The translations under genes were made by a program, and so were the position numbers. DNA of 64,000 nt from Lactobacillus sp. YT155 (GTDB taxonomy: Bacteria; Bacillota; Bacilli; Lactobacillales; Lactobacillaceae), in assembly GCF_030504545.1 (NCBI RefSeq), contig NZ_JAUKWP010000006.1, positions 31,368 to 95,367 of the forward strand. The letters run 5' to 3'. Below are positions 10,676-19,649 of the stretch, piece after piece. The notes beneath the pieces were generated by a model, which worked only from the letters and a program-made list of their open reading frames with translations, did not search any database and had not been told where the DNA came from. Within the stretch, counting starts at the first letter, position 1; the number at the start of each line of letters is the position of its first letter.

Positions 10676-12532
10676 TTGAGTAAGATATACGAATTATCAG
10701 AAGAATTAGCTAACAAAATTGCTGCTGGTGAAGTAATTGAACGTCCTGCATCTGTAGTTAAAGAGCTGGTTGAAAACTCGATTGATGCCCATGCAACTCA
10801 AGTAGAAATTGATATTGAAGATGCTGGGTTGAAGAGTATCGAAATTATCGATAATGGTGATGGCATTGCTGAAGATGATCTTGAGCTCGCTTTTCATCGA
10901 AATGCCACCAGCAAAATCAAAGGAACTAACGATTTATTTAACATCAAGACTTTAGGTTTTCGTGGTGAAGCGTTAGCTAGTATCGTTGCAGTTGCTAAAG
11001 TTGAAATGCTTACCAGCACTGACGGAAGTAGTGCCACAAAAGTTGAATATGAGGGCAACAATTTACTATCTAGACAAACCGCTGCTCGTCCAAAAGGAAC
11101 AACTATTCAAGTTCACGATTTGTTCTTTAATACGCCAGCGCGCTTGAAGTATTTAAAGAGTCAAAATACTGAGCTGAACAAAATTATCGACATCTTGAAC
11201 CGTATCGCTTTAGGGCATCCGGAAGTTGCTATTACGCTTAAGAACAATGGTAAGAATTTGATTCGTACTCCGGGTAATCAGAATCTTGACCAGACAATTG
11301 CGGGGGTTTATGGTCGTGAAATTGCCACTAAATTAGTGAAGTTTAAGGGTGAGAATCTTGATTATCAAATCAGTGGTTACACATCTTTGCCAGAACTAAC
11401 TCGTGCCAATCGAAATTATATTTCGGTAATTTTAAATGGTCGTTTCATTAGAAATTATGCCTTAACTAGTGCAATTATTCGTGGCTATGGGTCGAAGCTA
11501 ATGATAGGTCGTTTTCCAATTACCATTTTGAATATTCAAATGGATCCAGTGTTAGTAGATGTGAATGTTCATCCAACTAAGCAAGAAGTTCGTTTAAGTA
11601 AAGAAAATGAACTAGCAAATCTAGTTAGTGAAGCAGTTGATGAAGCAATTAGTCAATTGAATTTAATTCCTGATGCCATGGAAAACCTTCAAGCAACCAA
11701 AAGAGTTGCTAAACCTGAATCAATGCCACTGGAATTTGACTATAATAAAGAGCAACCAGTTGAAACCAATCAAGTAAATGAAACTTCAACTCCAGTGGTT
11801 GAAGCACCTAAACCAGTCTTAGATGAAGTTGTTAATACAACGCCAATCTTCGATGATCCCTCAAGATTGCAACAATGGGACCAACGTTTAAAAGAAGAAC
11901 TTAATGAAGAAAAAGAAACTTATCAAAAATTCCCGCAACTTCTTTATATAGGGCAAGCTCATGGGACATATTTAATTGCTGAAAGTGAAGACGGAATATA
12001 CTTCGTCGATCAGCATGCGGCTCAAGAGCGAGTTAACTATGAGAAGTATCGTAAAGAGATTGGCGAGGTGGCAGCAGACCAACAGAAACTATTAGTACCA
12101 ATTGTTCTAGAATATCCAAATTCTGACAGTGTCTTAATAAGTGATAAACTAGACTTGTTTAAGGAACTAGGATTGAATCTTGAGAGCTTTGGACAAAATA
12201 GTTTTATGATTCAGAGTCATCCAACTTGGTTCAAGAAAGGCCAAGAAGAAGGTACCGCTAAGGAATTAATTGATTATGTTTTGAATGATAAGAATATCTC
12301 AATTGCCAAATTCCGTGAAGATGCTGCTATTATGATGAGTTGTAAGCGAGCTATTAAGGCAAATCATCATTTAGATGACCAACAAGCTAAAGTTCTCTTA
12401 GAGAATTTAGCCAAAGCCAAAAACCCATTCAATTGTCCTCATGGACGTCCGGTTTTGGTACAATTTACAAATAAAGATTTAGAAAAAATGTTTAAGAGAA
12501 TTCAAGATTCTCATGAAAGTCGGAGCATATAA
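10676..12532 (+). CDS. mutL: DNA mismatch repair protein MutL
   Basis: A 618-residue protein with an N-terminal GHKL ATPase: AGEVIERPASVVKELVENS, DNGDGI and GFRGEALASI are present. The C-terminal half has DQHAAQERVNYE (about residues 445-456), the DQHA(X)2E(X)4E metal site of MutL proteins that nick DNA themselves, as expected in a bacterium without MutH-directed repair. Translation starts at TTG 10676 behind AAAGGAG. Its stop codon is directly followed by the ruvA start codon. Confidence 0.97.
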   Translation: MSKIYELSEELANKIAAGEVIERPASVVKELVENSIDAHATQVEIDIEDAGLKSIEIIDNGDGIAEDDLELAFHRNATSKIKGTNDLFNIKTLGFRGEALASIVAVAKVEMLTSTDGSSATKVEYEGNNLLSRQTAARPKGTTIQVHDLFFNTPARLKYLKSQNTELNKIIDILNRIALGHPEVAITLKNNGKNLIRTPGNQNLDQTIAGVYGREIATKLVKFKGENLDYQISGYTSLPELTRANRNYISVILNGRFIRNYALTSAIIRGYGSKLMIGRFPITILNIQMDPVLVDVNVHPTKQEVRLSKENELANLVSEAVDEAISQLNLIPDAMENLQATKRVAKPESMPLEFDYNKEQPVETNQVNETSTPVVEAPKPVLDEVVNTTPIFDDPSRLQQWDQRLKEELNEEKETYQKFPQLLYIGQAHGTYLIAESEDGIYFVDQHAAQERVNYEKYRKEIGEVAADQQKLLVPIVLEYPNSDSVLISDKLDLFKELGLNLESFGQNSFMIQSHPTWFKKGQEEGTAKELIDYVLNDKNISIAKFREDAAIMMSCKRAIKANHHLDDQQAKVLLENLAKAKNPFNCPHGRPVLVQFTNKDLEKMFKRIQDSHESRSI

Positions 12533-13114
12533 ATGTTTGAATATTTAAATGGGGAAGTTACCGCTGTCTATCCTGGCTATGTCGTGCTTGATGTTAATGG
12601 TGTAGGATATAAGTTAACTGTAGCTAATCCTTATCGCTATGAGTTAAAACAATCGGCAATAATCTACGTGGAACAAATCGTTCGTGAGAATGAACAATCG
12701 TTATACGGATTCTTTGACTTGGAAGAGAAACAACTTTTCCAAAAGTTAACCAGTGTTTCAGGAATCGGACCTAAGTCAGCAGTTGCTATTCTTGCTGGAA
12801 ACGACACTTCGGGAGTCTTTTCGGCAATCGAATCTGGAGATGTTAATTACTTAATTAAATTCCCAGGTGTTGGTAAGAAGACGGCACAACAAATTGTCTT
12901 GGACTTACAAGGAAAACTTGAAGTTAGTGCCAGTCAAAATAGTAATGAGATTGATTTATCAGCTTCATCACAACTTAATGATGGCTTAGAAGCCTTGATT
13001 TCACTTGGTTATTCAACTAAAGATGTTAAAAAGATTACTGATAAGTTGAAAGAATCTAATGCAACCACTGCTGATGAGTATGTGCGTGAAGGCTTGAAAC
13101 TATTAATGAATTAA
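12533..13114 (+). CDS. ruvA: Holliday junction branch migration protein RuvA
   Basis: A 193-residue protein. RuvA tetramers hold the four-way junction and load RuvB. The N-terminal OB domain ([26 protein letters not shown]), the helix-hairpin-helix signatures VSGIGPKSA and [12 protein letters not shown], and the small C-terminal domain ([14 protein letters not shown]) that contacts RuvB are all visible. ATG 12533 immediately follows the mutL stop codon. Confidence 0.97.
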   Translation: MFEYLNGEVTAVYPGYVVLDVNGVGYKLTVANPYRYELKQSAIIYVEQIVRENEQSLYGFFDLEEKQLFQKLTSVSGIGPKSAVAILAGNDTSGVFSAIESGDVNYLIKFPGVGKKTAQQIVLDLQGKLEVSASQNSNEIDLSASSQLNDGLEALISLGYSTKDVKKITDKLKESNATTADEYVREGLKLLMN

Positions 13115-13130
13115 GAAAGGAGGTCCTGAT

Positions 13131-14147
13131 ATGAGTGAAAATATGGATGAACATTTAACTGATTTGAATCCTAATGATGAAGAAGAAGTTCAAGAAGAAA
13201 TCACTCTTCGTCCCAAGAAACTTGATCAATATATTGGTCAAGAAAAAATCAAACATGAAATGAATGTCTATATTCAAGCGACCAAAAATCGTGGTGAGGC
13301 ATTAGATCATGTGCTTTTATATGGACCTCCTGGATTAGGTAAAACAACGTTAGCGATGATTATTGCTAACGAGTTGGAAGTTCAAATTCACACTACTACT
13401 GGTCCTTCAATTGATAAAGCTGGTGACTTATTGGCGATGTTATCAGAGCTACAGCCAGGGGATGTCTTATTTATTGATGAAATTCACCGTCTACCTAAAA
13501 ATGTCGAAGAAGTTTTGTATTCGGCAATGGAAGATTTCTATATCGATATTGTGGTTGGCCAAGGTTCTGAAGCCCATCCAATTCACTATACCTTGCCACC
13601 ATTTACTCTGATTGGCGCAACTACTAGAGCCGGACAATTATCGGCTCCCTTGCGAGATCGTTTTGGAATTGTCCAACGAATGAATTATTATACCAACGAA
13701 GAATTGATGCAGATTGTTCAACGTTCAGCAGATGTTTTAGGTATGGAAATCGTTCAAGAAGGGGCTTATGAAATTGCTCGCCGTTCACGTGGTACACCTA
13801 GAATTGCCAACCGCTTATTGAAGCGCGTTCGTGATTTTGCCGAAGTATCTGGGCAAAATGTTATTGACGAGCAAATTGCTAAGAGTTCACTTGACCAATT
13901 ACAAGTTGATAGTAATGGTTTAGATCAAGTCGACCGGAAGATTTTGAAGATGATGATTGAACTTTATCATGGTGGACCACTAGGTCTTAAAACAATTGCT
14001 GCCAACATTGGTGAGGAACAAGAGACTATTGAGGCGGTTTATGAGCCATATTTAATGCAATTAGGATTTTTAAAAAGAACACCTCGAGGTAGGATGGTAA
14101 CCCAAAAAGGCTATGACCATTTGGGAATTCCCTATCCCCAAGATTAG
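13131..14147 (+). CDS. ruvB: Holliday junction branch migration ATPase RuvB
   Basis: A 338-residue hexameric AAA+ motor that drives branch migration with RuvA. The Walker A motif [12 protein letters not shown], Walker [10 protein letters not shown], sensor [17 protein letters not shown] and a C-terminal winged helix ([16 protein letters not shown]) are present. AAGGAGGT gives one of the best ribosome-binding sites in the window. It lies between ruvA and queA with short gaps. Confidence 0.98.
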   Translation: MSENMDEHLTDLNPNDEEEVQEEITLRPKKLDQYIGQEKIKHEMNVYIQATKNRGEALDHVLLYGPPGLGKTTLAMIIANELEVQIHTTTGPSIDKAGDLLAMLSELQPGDVLFIDEIHRLPKNVEEVLYSAMEDFYIDIVVGQGSEAHPIHYTLPPFTLIGATTRAGQLSAPLRDRFGIVQRMNYYTNEELMQIVQRSADVLGMEIVQEGAYEIARRSRGTPRIANRLLKRVRDFAEVSGQNVIDEQIAKSSLDQLQVDSNGLDQVDRKILKMMIELYHGGPLGLKTIAANIGEEQETIEAVYEPYLMQLGFLKRTPRGRMVTQKGYDHLGIPYPQD

Positions 14148-14155
14148 GAGAATAG

Positions 14156-15187
14156 ATGTTAAGTACTGAAGATTTTGACTATAATTTACCTGAAGAATTA
14201 ATTGCACAAACACCAATCAAGAATCGTGATCAATCACGTTTGTTGGTCTTAGATCACAAAACTGGTGAATATGAAGACCACCATTTTTATGAAATTATTG
14301 ATTACTTAAATCCCGGTGATGCAGTGGTAATGAATGATAGTAAGGTTTTGCCAGCAAGATTATATGGAACTAAGACCGATACCGATGCCCACATGGAAGT
14401 GTTGCTCTTAAATAACATTGAAGGTGATAAGTGGGAAGTTTTGATGAAACCTGCTCGTAAGGCTCCTGTTGGCACCGAAGTAACTTTTGGTGACGGACAA
14501 TTGACTGCCACAGTACTTGAAGAACTTGATCATGGTGGTAAAATTATCGAATTTCATTATGATGGAATTTTTATGGAAATTTTGGAACAACTTGGTGAAA
14601 TGCCATTACCTCCATATATTAAAGAACGTCTTGATGATCCAGATCGTTATCAAACCGTTTATGCTAAAGAAATTGGTTCGGCAGCAGCACCAACTGCTGG
14701 ATTCCATTGGACCAAAGACTTACTCCAAAAAGTTGAAGATAAGGGAATCAAATTAGTTTATTTAACCCTTCATGTTGGTTTAGGAACATTTCGTCCAGTG
14801 TCAGAATCAGATGTTGAAAAGCATAAGATGCATTCTGAATTCTACCGATTAGATGAAGAATCAGCTCAAACACTCAGGGATGTTAAAGCAAATGGTGGTA
14901 AGATTGTTGCTACTGGAACAACATCAATTAGAACTTTGGAAACCATTGGCACGAAGTTCAATGGCGAGATTAAGGCTGATAATGGCTGGACAGATATTTT
15001 TATTAAACCTGGTTACGAATGGAAAGTAGTTGATCACTTTATAACTAATTTCCATTTGCCAAAGTCAACTTTGGTGATGTTAGTAGCATCATTTACTGGA
15101 AGAGAAAATATTTTGAATGCGTATCAACATGCAATTGATGAGGAGTATCGTTTCTTTAGTTTTGGCGATGCAATGTTTGTGAAGTAA
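14156..15187 (+). CDS. queA: S-adenosylmethionine:tRNA ribosyltransferase-isomerase QueA
   Basis: A 343-residue enzyme of queuosine synthesis. It moves the ribosyl part of AdoMet onto preQ1 in the tRNA wobble position. [13 protein letters not shown], the [12 protein letters not shown] motif, [13 protein letters not shown] and [11 protein letters not shown] are hallmark segments. It is the last gene of the ymdB-mutSL-ruvAB operon, before a strong terminator. tgt, which inserts the queuosine precursor base, is encoded at 31253 in the same window. Confidence 0.97.
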   Translation: MLSTEDFDYNLPEELIAQTPIKNRDQSRLLVLDHKTGEYEDHHFYEIIDYLNPGDAVVMNDSKVLPARLYGTKTDTDAHMEVLLLNNIEGDKWEVLMKPARKAPVGTEVTFGDGQLTATVLEELDHGGKIIEFHYDGIFMEILEQLGEMPLPPYIKERLDDPDRYQTVYAKEIGSAAAPTAGFHWTKDLLQKVEDKGIKLVYLTLHVGLGTFRPVSESDVEKHKMHSEFYRLDEESAQTLRDVKANGGKIVATGTTSIRTLETIGTKFNGEIKADNGWTDIFIKPGYEWKVVDHFITNFHLPKSTLVMLVASFTGRENILNAYQHAIDEEYRFFSFGDAMFVK

Positions 15188-15200
15188 GAATATGAATACT

Positions 15201-15240
15201 AAAAAAAAGACTAGAATCCATTCGATTCTAGTCTTTTTTT
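15201..15240 (+). terminator. Rho-independent terminator after queA
   Basis: AAGACTAGAATC-CATTC-GATTCTAGTCTT followed by a T-run; a perfect 12-base stem. Confidence 0.92.
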
Positions 15241-15291
15241 ATTTGGGTAGAAGCGAGTATGTTTCGAAAATTCCAAAAATTTTCTAAAATA

Positions 15292-15382
15292 TCAAAAAAT
15301 GATTGTAACATTAGAAACATATTAACAACTATCATTATTTACGTGGTAAATAATTTACCACTCATTTAGGGAAATCTAGGGG
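15292..15382 (+). promoter_or_regulatory. Promoter-leader module of the first LPXTG gene
   Basis: The module contains the 19-mer TCAAAAAATGATTGTAACA (15292-15310), a weak -10 CATTAT (15333-15338), the perfect palindrome GTGGTAAAT-A-ATTTACCAC (15343-15361) near the expected 5' end of the mRNA, then GGGAAAT..TAGGGGGA as ribosome-binding site. The same order of elements, with the identical 19-mer, recurs at 17319-17410. No good -35 is present, which suggests an activator-dependent promoter. Confidence 0.55.
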
Positions 15383-15391
15383 GATTTTAAA

Positions 15392-16852
15392 ATGAAGATA
15401 AGAACTAATAAATTGTTCACTCTTTTAATATTGAGTTTTGTAACAATTATTATGGCCTTTGGAAGTATTACAAATGTTAATGCTGCCAGTTCAACCATAT
15501 TTAATGGTGAATGGCCACTAGGGAAAACTGAAGATGTCAAGGATGGTCTTCAAGTAGGTACATATATGAGCTTAAACGGAGAAAACTCATTCTTCTCCAC
15601 AAGGGACACATTTATGAAGGCACATTCAGATTTGGATGTCACTTCTAATCCAAGCTCTGTTGACCAAATTGCGCATATGAAAAATACTACTGGAGACGAT
15701 AAGGATGTAACAGTTGATTATTCGTTGCCTGCTCAATCAAGCAAAGCAACATCTACTGATAAACAATTGGCTGTATATAATGGATCAGAATTGAAGGCTC
15801 CAGAAGGAATGACGATTAAATACTCATTCAATAAAAGCGCTTATGGTGATTGGGATGCAACTAAGGCAAATCAATTAACCTCAATTCAAGTAAAAGGTAC
15901 TTTGAAAGCTGGTTCAGAATTTAAAATAACCATGCCACTTAAATTACAACTTGAAAACTTTGATATTGAACAAGCTTATTTTCCTGCTTCTGTTTTAGAA
16001 ATAACTTATGATATTGAAGCTGGAGCATCTGGAATGGGTTACCTTCAAGTTCATTTAACTAAACCAATTAAGAGTGATTATAAAACTTCTAGTCAACATT
16101 ACTTAGGTGTGTTAAAGAAAAATGCTGATGGTGCTTATATAAAGGCACCGGAAAAAATTCAGAAATTATTACCAGTTCAAAATTCTGCCAATGAGATTTA
16201 TTACGATAACTTTGATGTTTATGATTATTTTAATGGTAAGATGCCTAATGAATCTAATCTTTATTATGGTGGGCGTTTCTACATTAATCTGAAAAATATC
16301 CAAGATAGTATCAGAAACGATGGTTACTCGACGTTAGTTGATTTAAATGATACTTCAAAACTACAAGAATTTTATTTTTCTGGTTACGTAACAGTAAATT
16401 CAACACCAAAAATTGAAAATGATGCTCTAAAGCCTGGCCAACTCCATGTAAGTTTGCGTGAAGTTGTTAATACTAAAGACTATACTTTGCCATTGAATAG
16501 CAAATGGGATAATACCAAAGATGTAACTGTTTATGATCATTTGGAAAAAACTGTTGCTGTAAACAGTAAAGATGTCAAAATTACTGGTAAGGTAGATACT
16601 TCAAAAGCTGGTCAATACAAAGTTAAATACACTTATTTACCAGATAATGTAAGTAATACCCAAGTTGTGACAGTCCTACCTGGACCACATACAGACAAAC
16701 CAAGTAATAACAAACCAAGCAAAAAAGTAACAGTTGTTACTAAGAAATTACCAAAAACAGGTGAAAAAGACACTTCATTAATGGCAATTTCAGGATTAGT
16801 ATTACTTAGCGGTTTGACAGCTGCTTATGTTTTGAACCGTAAAAGAGCATAA
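15392..16852 (+). CDS. LPXTG-anchored surface protein with Ig-like C-terminal domain
   Basis: A 486-residue precursor. It has a signal peptide to about residue 32 (LFTLLILSFVTIIMAFG, then VNAAS), a large non-repetitive extracellular region, a bacterial Ig-like domain near residues 360-430 (VTVYDHLEKTVAVNSKDVKITGKV through GQYKVKYTY), a short Pro/Lys/Ser-rich stretch, and the sorting signal LPKTGEKD at residue 453 with membrane helix and NRKRA tail. Sortase would link it to peptidoglycan. The N-terminal region is not recognised, so its ligand is unknown. It is a single-gene unit between two terminators with the Mga-like regulator nearby, which may control it through the shared 19-mer. Confidence 0.88.
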   Translation: MKIRTNKLFTLLILSFVTIIMAFGSITNVNAASSTIFNGEWPLGKTEDVKDGLQVGTYMSLNGENSFFSTRDTFMKAHSDLDVTSNPSSVDQIAHMKNTTGDDKDVTVDYSLPAQSSKATSTDKQLAVYNGSELKAPEGMTIKYSFNKSAYGDWDATKANQLTSIQVKGTLKAGSEFKITMPLKLQLENFDIEQAYFPASVLEITYDIEAGASGMGYLQVHLTKPIKSDYKTSSQHYLGVLKKNADGAYIKAPEKIQKLLPVQNSANEIYYDNFDVYDYFNGKMPNESNLYYGGRFYINLKNIQDSIRNDGYSTLVDLNDTSKLQEFYFSGYVTVNSTPKIENDALKPGQLHVSLREVVNTKDYTLPLNSKWDNTKDVTVYDHLEKTVAVNSKDVKITGKVDTSKAGQYKVKYTYLPDNVSNTQVVTVLPGPHTDKPSNNKPSKKVTVVTKKLPKTGEKDTSLMAISGLVLLSGLTAAYVLNRKRA

Positions 16853-16880
16853 TAACTTTTGTTTAGAATATAAATACTAA

Positions 16881-16920
16881 AAAAGACCGATGGGAAGTTC
16901 ATTCCTATTGGTCTTTTTCT
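16881..16920 (+). terminator. Rho-independent terminator after the LPXTG gene
   Basis: AAGACCGATGGGAA-GTTC-ATTCCTATTGGTCTT, with two internal mismatches or wobbles, followed by a T-run. Confidence 0.8.
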
Positions 16921-16925
16921 TTAGA

Positions 16926-16964
16926 AACTTATTTTGTAAGGTGGAACTCAATTCAAAATAAGTT
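16926..16964. repeat. Hairpin element with 17-base GAACTC loop (copy c)
   Basis: A perfect 11-base stem, AACTTATTTTG (16926-16936) and CAAAATAAGTT (16954-16964), encloses TAAGGTGGAACTCAATT. It is the best-preserved member of the family noted at 5390 and 7162. Confidence 0.5.
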
Positions 16965-17064
16965 GCGTAACTTATTTATGGTAATAGTTTTGCGTTCCGT
17001 CGTCCCTCGTCTTAAAAACGAAATGGAGATGATTGAGTGCAAAAAAACGTTGAAAGGAATAGTA

Positions 17065-17172
17065 ATGAGTATCTTTTTAGTGCTCATTTTGATCGATTAT
17101 TCGATTAAGCATCTAGCAAATGATTTACTGGACTTAATTGATCGCATCAAAAAAGACTACTTGAACAAGTAG
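17065..17172 (+). CDS. Small hydrophobic peptide, candidate type I toxin
   Basis: This 35-residue open frame has an ideal ribosome-binding site (AAAGGA, 6 bases before ATG 17065). The peptide has one N-terminal membrane helix (MSIFLVLILIDYSI) followed by an amphipathic, charged tail (LLDLIDRIKKDYLNK). Size and shape match membrane toxins of Gram-positive type I toxin-antitoxin systems (Hol-Tox/TxpA/Fst-like), though I cannot place it in a named family. A hairpin terminator at 17201 and a possible antisense promoter reading back toward the gene (17246-17254) complete the typical arrangement. A longer in-frame reading from 16963 begins inside a hairpin repeat and looks spurious. Confidence 0.5.
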   Translation: MSIFLVLILIDYSIKHLANDLLDLIDRIKKDYLNK

Positions 17173-17200
17173 TCTTACCAACCAGCGCAATTCTGTTACC

Positions 17201-17234
17201 AAAGATACGGTGTGCTATCACCGTGTCTTTTTTA
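17201..17234. terminator. Terminator after the candidate toxin gene
   Basis: AAGATACGGTG / CACCGTGTCTT, with one wobble, followed by a T-run. An A-run on the other side allows function in both directions, as at overlapping 3' ends of toxin mRNA and antisense RNA. Confidence 0.75.
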
Positions 17235-17245
17235 TTGCTAATTTA

Positions 17246-17254
17246 ATTGTAGCA
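17246..17254 (-). promoter_or_regulatory. Possible antisense RNA promoter (extended -10)
   Basis: On the minus strand TGCTACAAT (17254-17246) is an extended -10 element, pointing through the hairpin toward the 3' end of the small peptide gene. No clear -35 is seen, so this is tentative. Confidence 0.35.
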
Positions 17255-17318
17255 CAAAGTGCAAAAATGGCGTTTTTAAATTTCAATTTTTCAAAAATTC
17301 CAATTTTTTTTGGAAAAT

Positions 17319-17747
17319 TCAAAAAATGATTGTAACAATTATACTCAGTTACCCTTTATTATAATTAGTGCGGTATGTATTTACTGCTCGTTTTTGGGAA
17401 ATATTAGGGGGAACACAATATTCGGTTGCTACGAACTAAATGTAGCTGAGGAGAAATAGCTGACACGAAAGCTATTTGAATATAAGATACACAAATTTTC
17501 AATTGCCTATTTAGAAGATATATCAAAGGGGGATAATCTTTTGATTAGACAATAATGTATAAAATGGGAAGCATACTGATTGTAGATACCGCAAGAAGGT
17601 ACTAATTAATAGTAATTCTATGTGATTCATTTATTTGAATAGAGACTAAACAGTTGAATTAGTCACTAAATTGTACTACATTTTAAATATGTTTCGGGGT
17701 AGGAAGCACTCTCAAGTATTCATTACAAGGGTTGTGCTTTTCTTTTG
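17319..17747 (+). ncRNA. Orphan promoter-leader module with no open frame (candidate ncRNA or decayed gene)
   Basis: The stretch 17173-17851 has no gene. From 17319 it repeats the upstream module of the LPXTG gene: the identical 19-mer (17319-17337), -10 TATAAT (17360-17365) at the same 30-base spacing, a GCGGTA/TACTGC inverted repeat (17372-17389), and GGGAAATATTAGGGGGAA. No start codon follows. A further GGGGGA site (near 17528) leads only to a few codons. A hairpin AAATAGCT-AGCTATTT lies near 17455-17480, and a terminator-like stem AAGCAC/GTGCTT plus T-rich tail ends the unit at 17704-17746. A transcript of about 370 bases is predicted. Confidence 0.4.
17704..17746 (+). terminator. Terminator-like hairpin ending the orphan module
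   Basis: AAGCAC pairs with GTGCTT across a 27-base loop, with possible inner pairing of CTC and GGG; TTTTCTTTT follows. It is weaker than the other terminators. Confidence 0.45.
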
Positions 17748-17834
17748 GTTTAATTAAAATAGTATATCTGAGCGATTCCAATTTTTTTGTGTCATTTGAA
17801 AAAACACTTGGAGAAATATTTACTTAGTTAATAT

Positions 17835-17840
17835 TATAAT
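17835..17840 (+). promoter_or_regulatory. -10 element of the Mga-like regulator gene
   Basis: TATAATTAG at 17835 matches the -10 region of the orphan module (TATAATTAG at 17360). Upstream, ATTCCAATTTTTTT (17776-17789) also matches sequence next to the 19-mer box (near 17297-17310), hinting that this promoter shares regulation with the other two. Confidence 0.45.
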
Positions 17841-17863
17841 TAGTACATTATGTGGGTGAATTA

Positions 17864-19243
17864 ATGGAATTAGACAGTCTTTTAGAAAACGATGATCGTT
17901 ATAAATTATTTATCTATCAACTGCTTCAATTGAGCCATAATTCAGCCTATTCAGTCAATGAATTGAGAAACCAAATTGAACTATCAGAATTTAAGTTTAA
18001 TAAACTGATTGAAGGGCTAATTAAAGATACTAAAGAACTAAAATCCACAATAGAGGTTGATGATAATAAATATATTGTCTCTGATGACTTATCTTCAGAG
18101 GATTATCAAATATTAAGATTGATGTACTTTAAAGCATCAGTTGCCGCTAACTTCTTAGTTAAAGTGGGCTTATTTGAAAACCTAACCACATCTGAATTTG
18201 CCGAAGTCAACTACATGAGTTCGTCGTCTGTCTATAACCTACAAACCGACATAAATGATCTACTTTCAGAATTGAACCTGAAAGTGAAATCTTCAAAAAT
18301 TATTGGACCAGAAAAAGAAGTTCGTAGTTTTTACTTTAAATTACTGTTTGAATACTTCGGGGGAATTGAATCGCCATTTCCAAAGCGAACAGCTGAATCA
18401 ATTGAAAATTATTTAGCAGAAATTGAAATAGTTAATCCTTCCAAAGTGAAAATGGCACAGTTGAAAATTTTGTTGGGAATTCAAATTTGTCGAATCAGAA
18501 ATGAACACGACATTAACGAGTTAACCAACATACCAATTGTTGAGCTTTCTAATAAGAAGAAGTTTTTCAACGACAATGAGCTGCAATATCTATCACTCTA
18601 CTTAATTCTTAATCGCTTAGTTGATATCGATGTGAAGGAAGTTCAAGACAAGATAGAAGCTACTGAATTGGAACAACGATTCACATCCTTGTTAGAAGAT
18701 AAACTTCATGCTTCTAAATTGGAATCTTATCGTGAATTAAGTAGTAAAATCAGTATCATTTCGCAGAGATGGCACAATTTTTACTTAACTAGCACTACTT
18801 TTATCTCTATTTCACAGTTTAGGTTTCTCGAACAAAGTTATCCATTCTTACACAAATTAGTTCACGAATTTGTTGAAAAATTGAATCGAGTGGATGATCG
18901 CAAACTTTCTAATACCGACAAGTTGAGTTTGTATTATGATTTCATGTTTTGTTTGTTGTCGTTTAAAGAGATTCAAAACTTCGAGAATGCGGTCAAAGTA
19001 GTAGTTGATTTTTCAGGTGGGGATAATTACAACAGTTTCATCAAAGAAAATATCGCGTATTTTAGATATTTAAATATTCAAATCGTAGATAGTTTAAGCG
19101 ATGATATCGATATTTACATTTCCGATTTTAGTAATTCAGATATAAATAGCATACAGATGATTTGGAAAAGTCCGCCAATCGATAGTGATTGGGCACAATT
19201 CGCTGACACTGTAATCATGCTAAAGGGGAATAGAAATGAATAA
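17864..19243 (+). CDS. Mga-like transcriptional regulator
   Basis: A 459-residue protein without membrane segments. Residues near 75-125 (from YFKASVAANFLVKVGLF, then TTSEFAEVNYMSSSSVYNLQTDI) look like the Mga/M_trans helix-turn-helix; the rest is all-helical like PRD-containing virulence regulators, and the end (FRYLNIQIVDSLSDDIDIYI) resembles the EIIB-like domain of Mga/AtxA proteins. Such regulators control surface proteins, sometimes in response to sugar-phosphotransfer signals. ATG 17864 with GGGTGA upstream is preferred over GTG 17852, which lies too close to the expected transcription start. It overlaps the next gene by 8 bases. LPXTG and BspA-like genes nearby are the probable targets. 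Confidence 0.75.
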   Translation: MELDSLLENDDRYKLFIYQLLQLSHNSAYSVNELRNQIELSEFKFNKLIEGLIKDTKELKSTIEVDDNKYIVSDDLSSEDYQILRLMYFKASVAANFLVKVGLFENLTTSEFAEVNYMSSSSVYNLQTDINDLLSELNLKVKSSKIIGPEKEVRSFYFKLLFEYFGGIESPFPKRTAESIENYLAEIEIVNPSKVKMAQLKILLGIQICRIRNEHDINELTNIPIVELSNKKKFFNDNELQYLSLYLILNRLVDIDVKEVQDKIEATELEQRFTSLLEDKLHASKLESYRELSSKISIISQRWHNFYLTSTTFISISQFRFLEQSYPFLHKLVHEFVEKLNRVDDRKLSNTDKLSLYYDFMFCLLSFKEIQNFENAVKVVVDFSGGDNYNSFIKENIAYFRYLNIQIVDSLSDDIDIYISDFSNSDINSIQMIWKSPPIDSDWAQFADTVIMLKGNRNE

Positions 19244-19637
19244 GAGAAGATATGTTTACGGGTCAATTGTCGGAGTTTTTCTGATAAGTCAGGCGACTAT
19301 TGGGCTTCATAATAATTCTGAAGACAACAAAGAAATAAAGACTCAAATTGAGTTGACTGATTTTCGTAGAAATAGCAAAAAACTCGAAAAGAAAGTCACC
19401 GCAAGAGTTGATGATAAAGATGTAAAAAAAGTTGTCTATAAATACAAAAAGAAAAAAGATTTCCATAAAGTTCAATCGGTAGTAACGAGTGTCCAAAATG
19501 GTGGACATTCTGGTGGTGGTCCTGGTGGGTTTATCGGAAGTGAAGCTGCTCAAGTAGCTAAAGCTTTGTCAGGGAAATTCCTAATGGGACAAAGTAGTGA
19601 CGACTTTTTTAGTCAAAGTAGTCAGTTAGATATTTAG
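19236..19637 (+). CDS. Small exported or membrane-anchored protein, unknown
   Basis: A 133-residue protein. The N-terminus MNKRRYVYGSIVGVFLISQATIG is a signal peptide or membrane anchor. A charged Lys-rich segment follows, then a glycine-rich stretch GGHSGGGPGGFIG near residue 90 and a Ser/Gln/Asp-rich end. No family is recognised. It overlaps the Mga-like regulator by 8 bases and is followed after 12 bases by the BspA-like gene, so the three are very probably one operon. Coupling to the regulator suggests a role in sensing or in handling the surface protein; that is inference only. Confidence 0.65.
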   Translation: MNKRRYVYGSIVGVFLISQATIGLHNNSEDNKEIKTQIELTDFRRNSKKLEKKVTARVDDKDVKKVVYKYKKKKDFHKVQSVVTSVQNGGHSGGGPGGFIGSEAAQVAKALSGKFLMGQSSDDFFSQSSQLDI

Positions 19638-19649
19638 GGGAAATTTAAA

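Noticed and set aside
15292..15310. WalR site at TTGTAACA before the LPXTG gene at 15392
   Set aside because: Only one TGTAAC half site is present; no second half at the 11-base spacing.
16963..17064. N-terminal extension of the candidate toxin to 69 residues
   Set aside because: It starts within a hairpin repeat, has no ribosome-binding site, and AAAGGA is placed ideally for ATG 17065.
17541..17600. Short open frame (about 16 codons) inside the orphan module
   Set aside because: The start codon has no ribosome-binding site at suitable distance and the peptide has no recognisable character.
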